A model generated the notes under the pieces. It saw only the letters and a list, made by a program, of their open reading frames with translations, made no database searches and was not told where the DNA came from. A stretch of 64,000 nt of DNA from Timema cristinae (Eukaryota; Arthropoda; Insecta; Phasmatodea; Timematidae): positions 129,466,652 through 129,530,651 of the forward strand of contig JBCFYV010000012.1 of assembly GCA_039000515.1 (NCBI GenBank), read 5' to 3'. Positions 36,284 through 47,640 of the stretch are shown piece by piece. The number at the start of each line of letters is the position of its first letter. Position 1 is the stretch's first letter. A program made the position numbers and the translations under genes.

Positions 36284-37085
36284 TGTTCATTTTGGCATAA
36301 CTCTTGTTTGAAACACACAGTTCGACTAGAACCAGACCCTAGTGTGTGTTTTGGTATCAAATATTATGTTTTCAGCGCCAAGGAATATGATGGGGCTGCT
36401 AATGAATTGCTAGCGTCCACCAATTATTCAATATGGCCACCATAATGGAGGAAAGTTTCCATATAGTACTATACTTTAGTGTTAAAAGGTATACATTTTG
36501 GCTTTTGCGTACTGTACATTAACTACAGGGAAGCACACGTGCACAACATGATTGTCGTCTTGTGATTGCTGCGTTACGAACATTGCGATTGCACCCACAC
36601 AATCTCAATTCATGGCAAGACGAAGTAAGCTCTCAATATACCATGTTGGTACAAAATCTCTTTAGTTGGTGGAATAAACACTCTGGAACCTTGTTGAGTT
36701 CCCTCTCTTCACTAGTCTTATCGTAGATGATTGTAACAACAAACCGTTTGAGGTTACGGACATGCTCTTTGGTGTGGAGAGCTTCACAAACTTTGGGCAA
36801 TACCATCTTTAATTGTTACAGGATTATTCTCTGTTGTTCAACATATTCTTTATCACAACATAATTGTGAGCTAAAATCTAGTATTAAACATCATTTCCTC
36901 CATTATGGTGGCCATATTGAATAATTGGTGGACGCTAGCAATTCATTAGCAGCCCCATCATATTCCTTGGCGCTGAAAACATAATATTTGATACCAAAAC
37001 ACACACTAGGGTCTGGTTCTAGTCGAACTGTGTGTTTCAAACAAGAGTTCTGCCAAATTTGGTGCTTTTCGCACAAAATGAACAA
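36284..37085. repeat. Long inverted repeat (arms ~170-190 bp, spacer ~440 bp) in intron 9
   Basis: The left arm 36284-36454 and right arm 36894-37085 are near-perfect reverse complements (for example GAACCAGACCCTAGTGTGTG on the left). The right arm has about 20 extra bases close to its outer end. The spacer has no recognisable gene. It could be a foldback or MITE-like element; I found no clear target duplication. Transcribed as part of intron 9, it would form a long double-stranded hairpin ending about 100 nt before exon 10. Confidence 0.88.
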
Positions 37086-37186
37086 TTCCATTGTTATTTT
37101 ACTGTTAACAGCCCCACTTATAGCCTCACCCTCTTTGTCATTACCATCTCTTCTCCTGTTTCTCACCCAATACTTGTGTTGTCCAG

Positions 37187-37360
37187 GCCGGTATCAGGCC
37201 GGCGTGTGCTCCATGAACGGACTAGTGTTTGCTGCCGGTGGCTGTGATGCGTGGAACTGTCTCAGTTCTGTGGAAGTGTATGACCCTCAGACAGACACCT
37301 GGAGCTACATCAAGAACATGATCACGGCCAGGAGGGGCTGTGGCCTCGCCATGTTCAAAG
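37187..37360 (+). CDS. IVNS1ABP: IVNS1ABP homolog, coding exon 10 (Kelch blade 4)
   Basis: Completes a split Gly, then 57 codons and one base: RYQAGVCSMNGLVFAAGGCD, then AWNCLSSVEVYDPQTDTW. The AWNCL segment matches the ESWNCL of the same blade in vertebrate IVNS1ABP, one of the best orthology markers here. Donor AAAG|GTCGGT at 37361. Confidence 0.9.
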
Positions 37361-37438
37361 GTCGGTATGAACGTATCAGACAATCCACTCCCTTGTGTGC
37401 TGGGATGAACACGTTCTTAGTGTAAAACATGTCTCCAG

Positions 37439-37609
37439 ATAAGCTGTATGCTGTGGGAGGTTCTGACGGAACACATTCCCTGTGTTCAACTGAGATCTAC
37501 GACTCGGTGGAGAAAACTTGGACACCGGGCCCCAATATGACTACCTCTCGAGCAAACGTGGGGATCGCCGTCATCGGAAGCAGGCTGTATGCGGTTGGAG
37601 GGTTCTCAG
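37439..37609 (+). CDS. IVNS1ABP: IVNS1ABP homolog, coding exon 11 (Kelch blade 5)
   Basis: Follows a 78-bp intron (acceptor TGTCTCCAG, ending 37438). It completes a split Asp, then 56 codons and one base: KLYAVGGSDGTHSLCSTEIY, then SRANVGIAVIGSRLYAVGGF. Donor TCAG|GTTTGT at 37610. Confidence 0.9.
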
Positions 37610-39228
37610 GTTTGTACAAACATTGTAAACAATAACAGCTGACACGTTAAGAGAGGTAACACTTCTTGGCCTTGGTTTCATTCTATCAGAAACAACCAAC
37701 GCAACTTACTAGTGACCAATGGAGAGCTCTAACACAACATAAACATTCCTCTGCTACTTTATCTCTTTTGTGTTCATATTTACAAATATAGTTGCTCCCA
37801 CATGTAATTAATAATATTCCAACATGTGTGTTGATTTTGTATGCAAATAAGAATACATTTTAAGTTTATTAAATATCTGTCTACTCTCAAGTGCATTAAA
37901 GAAATGGTAAAATACTAATTATTTCAAGATTTGACTAAGACTAAGTATATTTTTGTATTTCTGATTCTGAAATATCCGTGCCTAACATACCACCATCTTG
38001 GCCTTGTATTACATGACTCAAATTATCCTAAACAACAACTACAAACTACAAACAAGTTTGATCCTTTCTTAACATTTCTAAGTTGTGGTTGACATTTGTT
38101 CTCAGCTCTGTTGATTTTTGGATCATATGATATACAAGTTAGTTACATGTCTTAATCCTGCAACTAAACTTCAACACGCATCACAATAAACCCTTGCACG
38201 ACTTGTAATAATGCATGTTCCCGTGGTATTGGCTGCATCATCCCCTCGATGGCTACTGTTAGTTGCAAACAGGTATAAAAGATGATTAATAAATTATATA
38301 GGTGGAAACTATTGAGTAGATCTATGGACGAGACAAGGCTCGAGCTTACATTCTGGTGACCTTGAGCTTTCCCGCTCTTTAAGGCCAGAGTGTTAGTGAA
38401 TTATACTAATGATGTTTTCTTTATCTTTGATATATTAAGGATCTCTTAAGTTGGTTAAAACATTACACTTTGGACACCATTATCTTCCTATAGCTAGGTG
38501 ACGTGATGTAATCTTATCATCAACTGTTTGCAGCGTGTGGCCAGGTCTCCCTCTGTCCTTACACTCTCTTCCACTCTCCTCCTCTCACTTGCACACTTGC
38601 TGCTGTCTGGTCCAGGGTGGTTACTTACCACATCAAATTTCCCCTCTAGCTCTAGTTGGTTTGTTATTGAGCCACAGATATGTTACACATGCCTGGGAAT
38701 AAAATATGTATGTTTTCCTTCATTTTTAGAAAATGGCTGCATGGTACTATTCCCAGGCATGTGTAACATATCAGAGTGATAACTTTACCTCACACTGATA
38801 GTTCTGTTTTCAGCTAAAAACATTAGATGGTTTTATTAATGTTTTAATTGACTACAACAGGCATTTAGAGTGTTCACATATTCTTTTTATAAATTTCAAA
38901 GAGAAGAATTATTTTTGAGTGGGATGGAAGTTTGTTGGTGAACAAGTGCGCTTGCGTAGAAGTAAATAACAAGCACTCGGTCAAAGTTTGAAGGGGTTAC
39001 TTACCACCCTGGATACCAAGTTTCAGCAAAACCTGAGTCCTTGGGTGCCTTGCCCTGGTTGAACTGACTAGCTCATGTACTACATATAATCCTAATCCTG
39101 TTTCTCCTGGTGACAGCTAACAACTCTCCATGTTTTCTCCCACATTCTCTGCTTCCTTTCCCCCATGGAGTTTTCTTCCATCTTCTCTTTCCTCGTATCT
39201 CTTGTTCATTTAAAATGTTGTCTTTCAG
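37610..39228 (+). other. Intron 11
   Basis: AT-rich sequence with a perfect 25-bp inverted repeat (38677-38701 and 38748-38772) and a third copy of the dispersed AATCCTGTTTCTCC motif (about 39085-39125). No gene seen. Confidence 0.5.
38677..38772. repeat. Perfect 25-bp inverted repeat, 46-nt loop, intron 11
   Basis: The left arm reads GATATGTTACACATGCCTGG + GAATA and the right arm is its exact complement. It may be a tiny foldback element or a hairpin RNA. Confidence 0.85.
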
Positions 39229-39464
39229 GCAAAACCTTCTTGAACAGCATCGAGTACCTGGACGACAAGACGGATGAGTGGACCACATTTGTACCAAAAT
39301 TCTCGTCAAACCAAACAGACGAAGAAAAAGAGTTTGTCAGTAACGATAGTGAAGACGATTCTGCAAATGGTGATAAAAAAGAGGAGGGGGAGGATCTGAG
39401 GAGTGAAAATAAAGACTCAAACTTGAGCATAGAGAATTGTGAAGAAGCGCTTGTTGCGAGTTAA
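39229..39464 (+). CDS. IVNS1ABP: IVNS1ABP homolog, coding exon 12 (Kelch blade 6, acidic tail, stop)
   Basis: Completes a split Gly, then 77 codons and TAA (39462-39464). KTFLNSIEYLDDKTDEWTTF closes the propeller. The vertebrate protein ends about here, but this one runs on for some 48 residues rich in Glu, Asp, Lys and Ser (EDDSANGDKKEEGEDLRSEN). Acceptor GTCTTTCAG ends at 39228. Confidence 0.88.
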
Positions 39465-41275
39465 CCCGTGGGCTCGATCACTGTCCACAAACTCACTAAC
39501 TGATCAGAAAAACAGTCACAAGCTCACAGACACTGTCCACCATCTTTTGATGACTCGCTCGGTAAAAACTGAAATGATTCTTATACTCTTCAACAAGAAC
39601 CTCTTTTTTATCAAGAGGTTTGGACTTAAGATTGTGTTTGTTAAAGTGCATCACTTGTTTTTCCCTACAGCAGCTGAGAGGAGAACTGTGCGAAATGGTC
39701 ACGCAGATATGGTGAAGGGCTCACATTATCTCCAGAAGGTACTTGCTGGCACCGTTAGAAATTTTGTTATTTTAAAGCTTGTGTTCAGAATTGACAAATT
39801 TATCCAAGGACTTTTAAAAGTGTGATTTTAAAGGGGATCAAAATTGTTTTAACTGCACATGTGGATGGTTTGAGTGTTGTGACTGTTTTTGTGTATAACC
39901 TCCCCTCTAACACACTTTATGCGCTCGCTAGAACTGTCATAATCCACAGGAAACATCGGCTACGCTGTTTGTCAGCAAGCCTTGGACTAATGTCTAGTTC
40001 ACCTTGTGTTATTTTTATTTACGTTTCAAACACAACATTTGTGTGTGCTCCATTTAACTGTGGGGATAAGTTTTACACTTGATACTAAACATTTAATTAT
40101 ATCTTCATTTTTATACTAAAAAAGTTTTGCCAAGAGTAATAATTTTTACTTTGCAAAGTCACAGTTTAAAAAAAATCACTTAATTTTTCAGTCATTTTGG
40201 TTTATTTTTGTAAATATTCTAGTGAATTTTAATCCTTTCCTAAAGATAAAAAGATATTTTGACATGACTGGGGCCTGTTCCCAAGACTAGGTCTTAATGA
40301 CATTCCTACCTCTGCCAGAACCACTTCTCGCTCCGCGGCAGGCAATGCTAGTAATTCTATCGTGTGTGTATACATATAGGTCACATTCACAAGAGAACTT
40401 GGTTCGTAACCCTCATGAACCCAACATTTGGATAGATACTGATGTTTAGCTGTAGCATTTTATTATTTTATGAACATTGTTGAAAATATGTGACTTGTCA
40501 ATTACTATTCAAAATTGCCAGAGCAACGTCGAACCATTGTATAATTTATATTAGAGGATTATTGTAAATGTATTCTAAACAATGTAATTAATATTTAAAA
40601 TGTAGCGTTAGTTTAATTTTGATTGCTTTCAAATTTTTTTCTGAACTAGAAACTTGATGAAGGTATTTTTGACTGTGGTTTAGCATTTAATTGTAGCCAG
40701 TTTCATAACTATACTAGTTTACACAAAGCTTATGAATCTCCGGCATTTTCTTTCATCATATTTTGTTTTAAAGGTGTTATAATATTATCTGGTCCTATCT
40801 CAGCCATTAATATGTTTTGTTACAGTATCGGATACCTCAAGACCTCTGAATGAGAGATCTCTATCTCTCCTTTATTTTTTTGAGGTAATTGTATTATATC
40901 TTAAGAAGTTGTAGGAAAGATGGATAGAAACATATAAAAAAGACAAACACAATATGACACAGCTCACACTTTACACTGCTGCCACTGGGGGCTGGGACAG
41001 AACACTGCTTACCTAAGACAGAGACGGTCAAGAACGGTGTAGTGGGCCCATTTTAATTACAAATGTTGAGACCTGGATTCAACGACCTTGGTCTTCAGAT
41101 TAATTAAAAGTATTTATATATTCTTAATTCCTGTTAAGTACGATACATTTTGATTCATTTTATAACAGTGCTTATGGTGAATTATCTCACACCATTAATA
41201 TAAACATCTACATAATTACATAAAAAAAGAGGCAGGGCGGATGTTGGCAAGGACTATCCGTAGGTCCGAGGATTG
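39465..41275 (+). other. 3' UTR and downstream AT-rich region
   Basis: The 3' UTR must begin at 39465, but I see no clear AATAAA close by, so its end is not called. At about 39671-39738 an acceptor-like TTCCCTACAG and a later AAG|GTACTT could bound a UTR exon (unproven). No other gene recognised. Confidence 0.4.
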
Positions 41276-41295
41276 TTAGGTTAGGTTAGGTTAGG
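41276..41295 (+). repeat. Interstitial telomere-type repeat (TTAGG)4
   Basis: Four perfect tandem TTAGG units, the canonical insect telomere motif. The run is too short to be a telomere and may be chance or a repair scar. Confidence 0.7.
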
Positions 41296-41299
41296 CAGC

Positions 41300-43499
41300 C
41301 ATATTGTGTTTGTTTCTTTCCACCGTCCTACAAATATAATACAACGAAACCACAGTATGTTATTCAAATTTGGGTAATTTTGTATTGTCTGTTAGTTGTT
41401 TATCTTTATTACCGGCAAATTACAAACACACTCGAGATGTGCTTTGTGTTCTCGGTATAAAAATTTTAAAGTTTGTTGGAAACTGGAAAATATATCAAGA
41501 CTAAAATTTTAGAGTTTACAGAAATTTGACATTTTTGTTCAAAACCATTTGTTAATTTTACTGATAAGTTCAAAATATAAAATGAAGCTCCTCACAAATT
41601 CAAAGTTTGGTGCAACTAAATTACCTGCAAGTGTTGTCTTGTACATGAAATATCAAAGTGAAATACCCCCAGTGTTTATTATTTTATTTGGTTTTAATCA
41701 ACAGTACTATTACTGCAAAACTATTTTATGTACAGAAGTTGAAAAGACTGAAAAAAATAATTAAAATTATAAAACAATCCTTATATAATTTAATTAATTT
41801 ACATTTATTAATAAGTTATAGCAAATATTAATATATTTTTGTCAAGCCAACATGAATCCAAGCTTTTAAATTTCAAATCACACAAAAATACAAATTTAAA
41901 ATTACTATTGTTTGGATCCACAAAAATAGACTAAAAAATCAATGAAAGAAATCTGCAAACAAATTTAAATGTCTGTAGAAAAAAAAAGGTATGACTTAAA
42001 AATGTACTAATAATTTTTGATAATGTTCATATTTGATTTGGTAAGGAGTAATAAATGACATTATATTTTCTTTATTTTTATTTTCTTCTGCACCCATCCT
42101 TCATCCTTGGGACAAAAGGAAGCAACATTATATATGTGCTGTTTCCAGCCGGATCCCTTCACATGACACCCAACTTGCCAAAAAGGGAATATATACATAT
42201 ATTGGGTAGGAAATATAAATATAAACAGTAGCTGACCCGGTATGGCAAAAAGTTCAATTAGAATATTTTCTTTCATTTATTTAGTACAGGAAATTCTATA
42301 TAATTGGAATAAATAGGAGAAATTGCAATTACATATACAATCTAGCCCAACTGACTGACTCAAAATGCAATTACTTCAGAACCACATCAAAACTTGCAAC
42401 CATTTCTTATGGGTCTAAAAGATTAAAGTTCTTGTTAGGAATATACCAAAGGAAAACTTTCATTCAAAAGGGCTATATTACTTTAAGACATTCCATTTTC
42501 TCCCAATAAGTTTACATTTTGTTTACAAAGTATTACAATATTTCTATAATACACAACACAAACTGGACCATTCTAACCTTGAGTTTCATTTTATGCCACT
42601 GTACAAAAACTCTAATTTTATAAGTCGATTAGAATAATAATATAAGTTTTCCTAGCTCTAAACTCTAATTTAGTTAACAAACCAATCATTTTCCGAATTT
42701 ATTAACTATGCTCAACAAACTCATCATTCAAATATTTTCCAATACATATATTTCAAATAAGATGAATTTAAAATATTTGTTGACAATAATTTTTAGCCAA
42801 AAGATTTAGGTTAAATATCAACATGTCGAAAAGATGATTTTGAATGGAAGACCGAAAAAGAATTTAATAACTTACATTTTACTAGACAAGAAGCATCCTC
42901 AACAAAAAGTTAAGCAAGAGTAATTTTTCAAGGCAAACATAGGGGTATATAATCACTCGACAGCTCAAACTGAAGCCTGCAGGATAGAAACAGGGAGGGG
43001 AGGAAGGAAAAACTATTGGACAGACACGTGATGACGGAACTATCCCAGGCTTCATGTGACTCGGTCAGTCGACTGGGCTAGTAGATTGGGGTCATTGTGT
43101 GTTATTGAAGGTTAAGTGGGGTGGGACGTTTTGACTTCAGTAGGCTGAGGTGAGTTGCATTAACCATTATATATTTTGTAGACAATAGTACTGTTCTTAT
43201 TGTTGTAACTTCGACAGGTGTTACAAAGACTAAGCTACTATCAAACAAGGAGAAGACAAAAGAAAATAAAGAAGAAATAAGTTTGTTAAAAATATATTTA
43301 AATAACAGATGATTTTAGTTTCATTAAAATTATTAATAAATGTTCAAATATTAAAACTCATACTTTTCAATATCATAAATAAAATGATAGAATATTAGGA
43401 AAATGGTAAAGCACAAATAAGAGTAAAAACACTAACACATATTTACACACACTTCGATATTTCAAAGAAGTAGTAGTAATTAGACTAAACAGGATGTTG
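41300..43499. other. Intergenic, AT-rich, no gene seen
   Basis: Long AT-rich stretch. Open stretches at 41549-41764 (+) and 42061-42276 (-) resemble nothing I know. A GC-richer patch at 42960-43140 also has no identifiable feature. Confidence 0.5.
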
Positions 43500-43508
43500 T
43501 CTTCAGTG

Positions 43509-43788
43509 GTTATTATTATTATTAGCACCGCGTCTTACTACCCGTTTGGGTTATACGCACATGCTAATGTGTAATGGTAGGGTGATTGTGAGATGAAATG
43601 AAGGACCTACAGTTTAACGTGGAATCCGAACCACGGTAGAGGCCTGGCATTCCACACATTCACAAGATGTATTGTCAGAGGTGAAGGAAGGGTTTGGTAA
43701 TCAGATAAATCTGTCCCGAGACCGAGGATTGAACCCTGGACCCCAGCACAGAAGTATGACACCTTACCCCTAGACCACCAGGTCACCT
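43509..43788 (-). mobile_element. tRNA-derived SINE, family A, with target duplication
   Basis: On the - strand it starts GGTGACCTGGTGGTCTAGGG, with an A box inside (TGGTCTAGGGG), a B box (GGTTCAATCCT), a body of about 190 bp and a (TAA)n end. It is flanked by the 9-bp direct repeat TCTTCAGTG (43500-43508 and 43789-43797). It is about 280 bp long and very similar to the copies at 50.7 and 53.9 kb. It inserted into the Penelope-like remnant. Confidence 0.85.
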
Positions 43789-43869
43789 TCTTCAGTGATG
43801 CCAACTTGATTGGTAAGGATGACAACTTCTCTGGTGGAGATGAAATTCTCTGAATGTTTCTCTATTACT

Positions 43870-44450
43870 CTATGAAAGGTAGATGGTGCTGGTGTAGCCT
43901 GTGGGTTGAAATTAGCGAATATTAGGGTTGGGTGGTTTTCTAGACTTTGTGATCCATTGTTGTGCCAGTTCCCATCTTCTTACCTGAGAGATATTACATT
44001 GTGTCTTGTAGAGTGATTTCAACACCTTGACAGTCCTCAAAGTTGACGTTATGATTGGAGGCGTGTGCTGAGACTGGTTTTTCTGGATTCTTGGTTTTGG
44101 TGTCATGGCGGTGTCCATTCATTCGTTTACGGAGAGTTTCAGGGGTGAGGCCAACATATTGTCCAGTACATTGTTGGTAAATTAGGTTACTGGACTCACA
44201 TGTGTTGCTGCCTTTGATGGTATAGATGGAGCTGGTGATGTTGCTGGAGAAAGTGGCTCCTGGATGATGTATCTGGCAGGTTTTGTTAGCCTTGTGGTTG
44301 AATGAAGGTTCTGTCATGTTCAGTTTTGAGTTTAGGGTGTACCAGCATATTTCCGAGTGATGAGGGCTGTTTCTCCTGGAGCATCAGGCCCGCGGGGAGC
44401 TTGGGGTGTAGGGGGAGGACGCGTGTGCAACTGAAGGCGACCAGCAAGCC
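43870..44450 (-). pseudogene. Penelope-like retroelement fragment, GIY-YIG endonuclease end
   Basis: The main open block (43994-44317) reads CESSNLIYQQCTGQYVGLTP, then ETLRKRMNGHRHDTKTKNPE, then KPVSAHASNH. This is the GIY-YIG fold of Penelope-like elements, with paired Cys residues ahead of it, the Y-VG-T strand, R in the helix and the downstream H. Weak matches upstream to about 44450 lie in another frame (LVHPKLKTEHDR), and the end (VRRWELAQQWI, to 43912) lies in a third, so at least two frameshifts exist. The reverse transcriptase part is missing. Confidence 0.72.
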
Positions 44451-44815
44451 GGCTATCCTAGACTCGCGGGTGTTACATTCTGACCATACACAGTGTGTTT
44501 TAAACGTTTATTTCAGTGTAGATTAGTTAAGTTTTATGATTGTGACTTGAATTTTATTATTCTATTGAGTTGTTTTAAATTTCGTATCATAATATATATA
44601 TATCATTAATGTTTTAGGATTTAGTGTATCTACTTTAGCAAAAATTGGGAGACGTGGATGCTGTAGACATCAACAATGACTCTTTTGAGTCGATTGACTT
44701 TTTGTTAAATAATTCTACTGATGCTTTGTCTTTTGAACGAAAAGTGCATTTAAAGGAAAAATAGCAATACCAGCGTTAGATATTTCACAGAAGGTATAAC
44801 AAAACATAATTAATA

Positions 44816-46390
44816 CTTTTATCAGTAGTAGTGTTGACATCCCTGAAGATTTAATACAAGTGTTGCCATCCCTGAAGATGTAATAAGTGTTGACATCCAT
44901 GAAGATGTAATACAAGTGTTGACATCCCTGAAGATTTAATACAAGTGTTGACATCCCTGAAGATATAATACAAGTGTTGACATCCCTGAAGATGTAATAC
45001 AACTGTTGCCATCCCTGAAGATTTAATACAAGTGTTGACATCCTGAAGATGTAATACAAGGTGTTGACATCACCTGAAGATTTAATACAAGTGTTGCCAT
45101 CCCTGAAGATTTAATACAAGTGTTGACATCCCTGTAGATGTAATACAAGTGTTGACATCCCTGAAGATGTAATACAAGTGTTGACATCCCTGAAGATTTA
45201 ATACAAGTGTTGACATCCCTGAAGATGTAATACAACTGTTGCCATCCCTGAAGATTTAATACAAGTGTTGACCTCCCTGAAGATTTAATACAAGTGTTGA
45301 CATCCCTGAAGATTTAATACAAGTGTTGACATCCCTGAAGATTTAATACAAGTGTTGACATCCCTGAAGATGTAATACAAGTGATGAAATCCTTGAAGAT
45401 GTAATACAAGTGTTGACATCCCTGAAGATGTAATAAAACTGTTGATATCCTTGAAGATTAATACAAGTGTTGACATCCCTGAAGATTTAATACAAGTGTT
45501 GACATCCCTCAAGATTTAATACAAGTGTTGACATCCCTGAAGATGTAATACAACTGTTGCCATCCCTGAAGATTTAATACAAGTGTTGACATCCCTGAAG
45601 ATGTAATACAACTGTTGACATCCCTGAAGATGTAATACAACTGTTGCCATCCCTGAAGATTAATACAAGTGTTGACATCCCTGAAGATGTAATACAAGTG
45701 TTGACATCCTGAAGATTAATACAAGTGTTGCCATCCCTGAAGATTTAATACAAGTGTTGACATCCCTGAAGATGTAATACAAGTGTTGACATCCCTGAAG
45801 ATTTAATACAAGTGTTGACATCCCTGAAGATTTAATACAAGTGTTGCCATCCCTGAAGATTTAATACAAGTGTTGACATCCCTAAAGATTTAATACAAGT
45901 GTTGACATCCCTGAAGATGTAATACAAGTGTTGACATCCCTGAAGATTTAATACAAGTGTTGACATCCCTGAAGATGTAATACAAGTGTTGCCATCCCTG
46001 AAGATTTAATACAAGTGTTGACATCCTGAAGATGTAATACAACTGTTGCCATCCCTGAAGATTTAATACAAGTGTTGACCTCCCTGAAGATTTAATACAA
46101 GTGTTGACCTCCCTGAAGATTTAATACAAGTGTTGACATCCCTGAAGATTTAATACAAGTGTTGACATCCCTGAAGATTTAATACAAGTGTTGCCATCCC
46201 TGAAGATTTAATACAAGTGTTGACATCCCTGAAGATGTAATACAAGTGTTGAAATCCTTGAAGATGTAATACAAGTGTTGACATCCCTGAAGATTTAATA
46301 CAAGTGTTGACATCCCTGAAGATTTATACAAGTGTTGACATCCTGAAATTTATAAAAGTGTTGACATCCCTGAAGATGTAATAAAAGTGT
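44816..46390 (+). repeat. Minisatellite, 29-bp unit, about 54 copies
   Basis: The unit is GTTGACATCCCTGAAGATTT + AATACAAGT. Common variants are T/G in GATTTAAT or GATGTAAT, A/C in GACATCC or GCCATCC, and AAGTG or AACTG. The repeating - strand open stretches are by-products because 29 is not a multiple of 3. Confidence 0.95.
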
Positions 46391-47179
46391 CACTAATGAC
46401 AACAAACAACAGTAAAAGATCCACACACAGACCAATCAAATGACAGATAAATGTAATGTTTAACTTAAAATAAGAGTTAAGAAAAAATTTAACTCTTATT
46501 TTGACTTTTGTTTCAAATAATTCAAAAATGGTTCATTCATTTGACCGCGTTTTAAAGGTAGTCTATTTTTGTTAAAAAAAATTTTTAACTCGGGTGAAAA
46601 CTGAGAAAATATCACAAATTGTAAGAAGCTAGTTAACTATTTATTGATTTGTTTGAATGTAATAGTAAATATTATGCACATTACCAAGAAGTAAAGTCCC
46701 ACAAAAACTGTTCTTATTTATTTACATATCTTATTGCCACACTTCCATTTAGGAAAAACAACAAATACCCCGAGTCAGCTCTAAAAACTGAAACATATAT
46801 AAATGTTACCAAACTAAACTGGCTGATGTTTAACAATTTTGTGTTATTTGAGATTAATTTGGAGCAACCATTTACAAAAGGAAAGGACTTTATTTGAGAC
46901 GTGAGTCAAAGCATAATTTTCTCTAATATTAATCTAGAATTTTTTCCTAACCCAAATCCACAGAATCTTAAAAAATTTAAAATTTGTTTTAAGAATCTGA
47001 AAGTATAGGAATTAAAGTTCAGAAAATTAAAAATTTGTTTAGAAAATCAACATAATGTGTGAAACAAATTTTTTGATCAGTTTTAAATCACAAAGTTTGG
47101 ATTTATATTTTCTCACAGAAAAAACCCAACAAATTTGAACATTTTTGACCATGATTTTATGATGGATCTAGGTCACACG
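46391..47179. other. Intergenic, AT-rich
   Basis: A 14-bp perfect hairpin (AAAATAAGAGTTAA, 46467-46480, and its complement 46489-46502) lies just after the satellite. The open stretch 46649-46897 (+) has no recognisable domain. Confidence 0.45.
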
Positions 47180-47640
47180 ACTCATGAGCTAAGAATGGAC
47201 TTTATATCTTCAAATTCAAATCTAGCAGCGTTCTTCGGATTTTGATGCGAGTGCAGAAGATATTTCCATAATACAAAATCCATTTGACTGTGCAATTGAG
47301 AAGCTTCTATCCAACCTTCAATATAAGTGATTAATTTGCAGGTTGATGACAGGCTAAAAGGCAAATTTCAAGAGAAGAATCTAACAGAATTCTATAAATG
47401 TGTTGCGAGCGATGCATATGGTCAATCAACATCATATGTTCGGGGTTTTATATATGTATTTGGCAGCATATACCTGCGCGAAAAACATTTTCAAAGATGA
47501 AAAGCGTAAAATCTCAATCCGGGCCAGTGTTAACAGGTGAACACTGCAATCAATTTTGGCTAGAGACTACTAACTTTGAATCCCAATTTGGTTAAATATT
47601 ATCTCAAAAAACACAATTCCGTTCTTCTCATTGATAGAGC
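47180..47640 (+). pseudogene. hAT transposase remnant, C-terminal region (GTF2IRD2/ZBED-like)
   Basis: Blocks in shifting frames read VDDRLKGKFQEKNLTEFYKC, then FGSIYLREK, then FSKMKSVKSQSGPVLTGEH. These follow the order of the C-terminal hAT dimerisation region in the GTF2IRD2/ZBED5-type group: L-K-E-K-F, L-x-x-F-Y, FGST-Y-C-E, FS-KMK-KSK-R-LT-EH. At least one stop and two frame changes mean it is dead. No termini found. Confidence 0.6.

Larger units (their letters stand above)
1649..39464 (+). other. IVNS1ABP: Gene span: IVNS1ABP homolog (BTB-BACK-Kelch protein), 12 coding exons
   Basis: The spliced product is about 713 residues: BTB (about 30-140), BACK (about 150-255), a basic and Ser/Pro-rich linker (about 265-395), six Kelch blades (about 397-665) and an acidic tail (about 666-713). 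The vertebrate protein is about 640 residues with the same order. In this family the BTB dimerises and can engage Cullin-3, and the Kelch propeller binds partners including actin. IVNS1ABP is named for binding influenza NS1 and is linked to pre-mRNA splicing and actin stability. The orthology call rests on the block before the BTB (GLVFQDD, then NRHFCDVVLH), the HAHRAVLASASSYLFEMF block, and the order of the Kelch blades. All exon phases agree, apart from two single-base losses in exon 6. The acceptor just before the first coding exon implies a non-coding 5' exon that I could not locate. Introns span 78 bp to 15 kb and are full of minisatellites. Confidence 0.88.

Noticed and set aside
37429..37635. 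Kelch exon starting at ATG 37429 as a separate gene
   Set aside because: The ATG lies in the intron just before the acceptor; phase and blade order show it is exon 11.
39439..39825. 128-codon frame after the stop of the Kelch gene
   Set aside because: It overlaps the end of exon 12 in another frame and has no recognisable domain; most likely 3' UTR.
44715..45697. Repeat protein frames on the - strand (YYIFRDVNTC)
   Set aside because: The 29-bp period is not a multiple of three; the frames arise from indels in the satellite.
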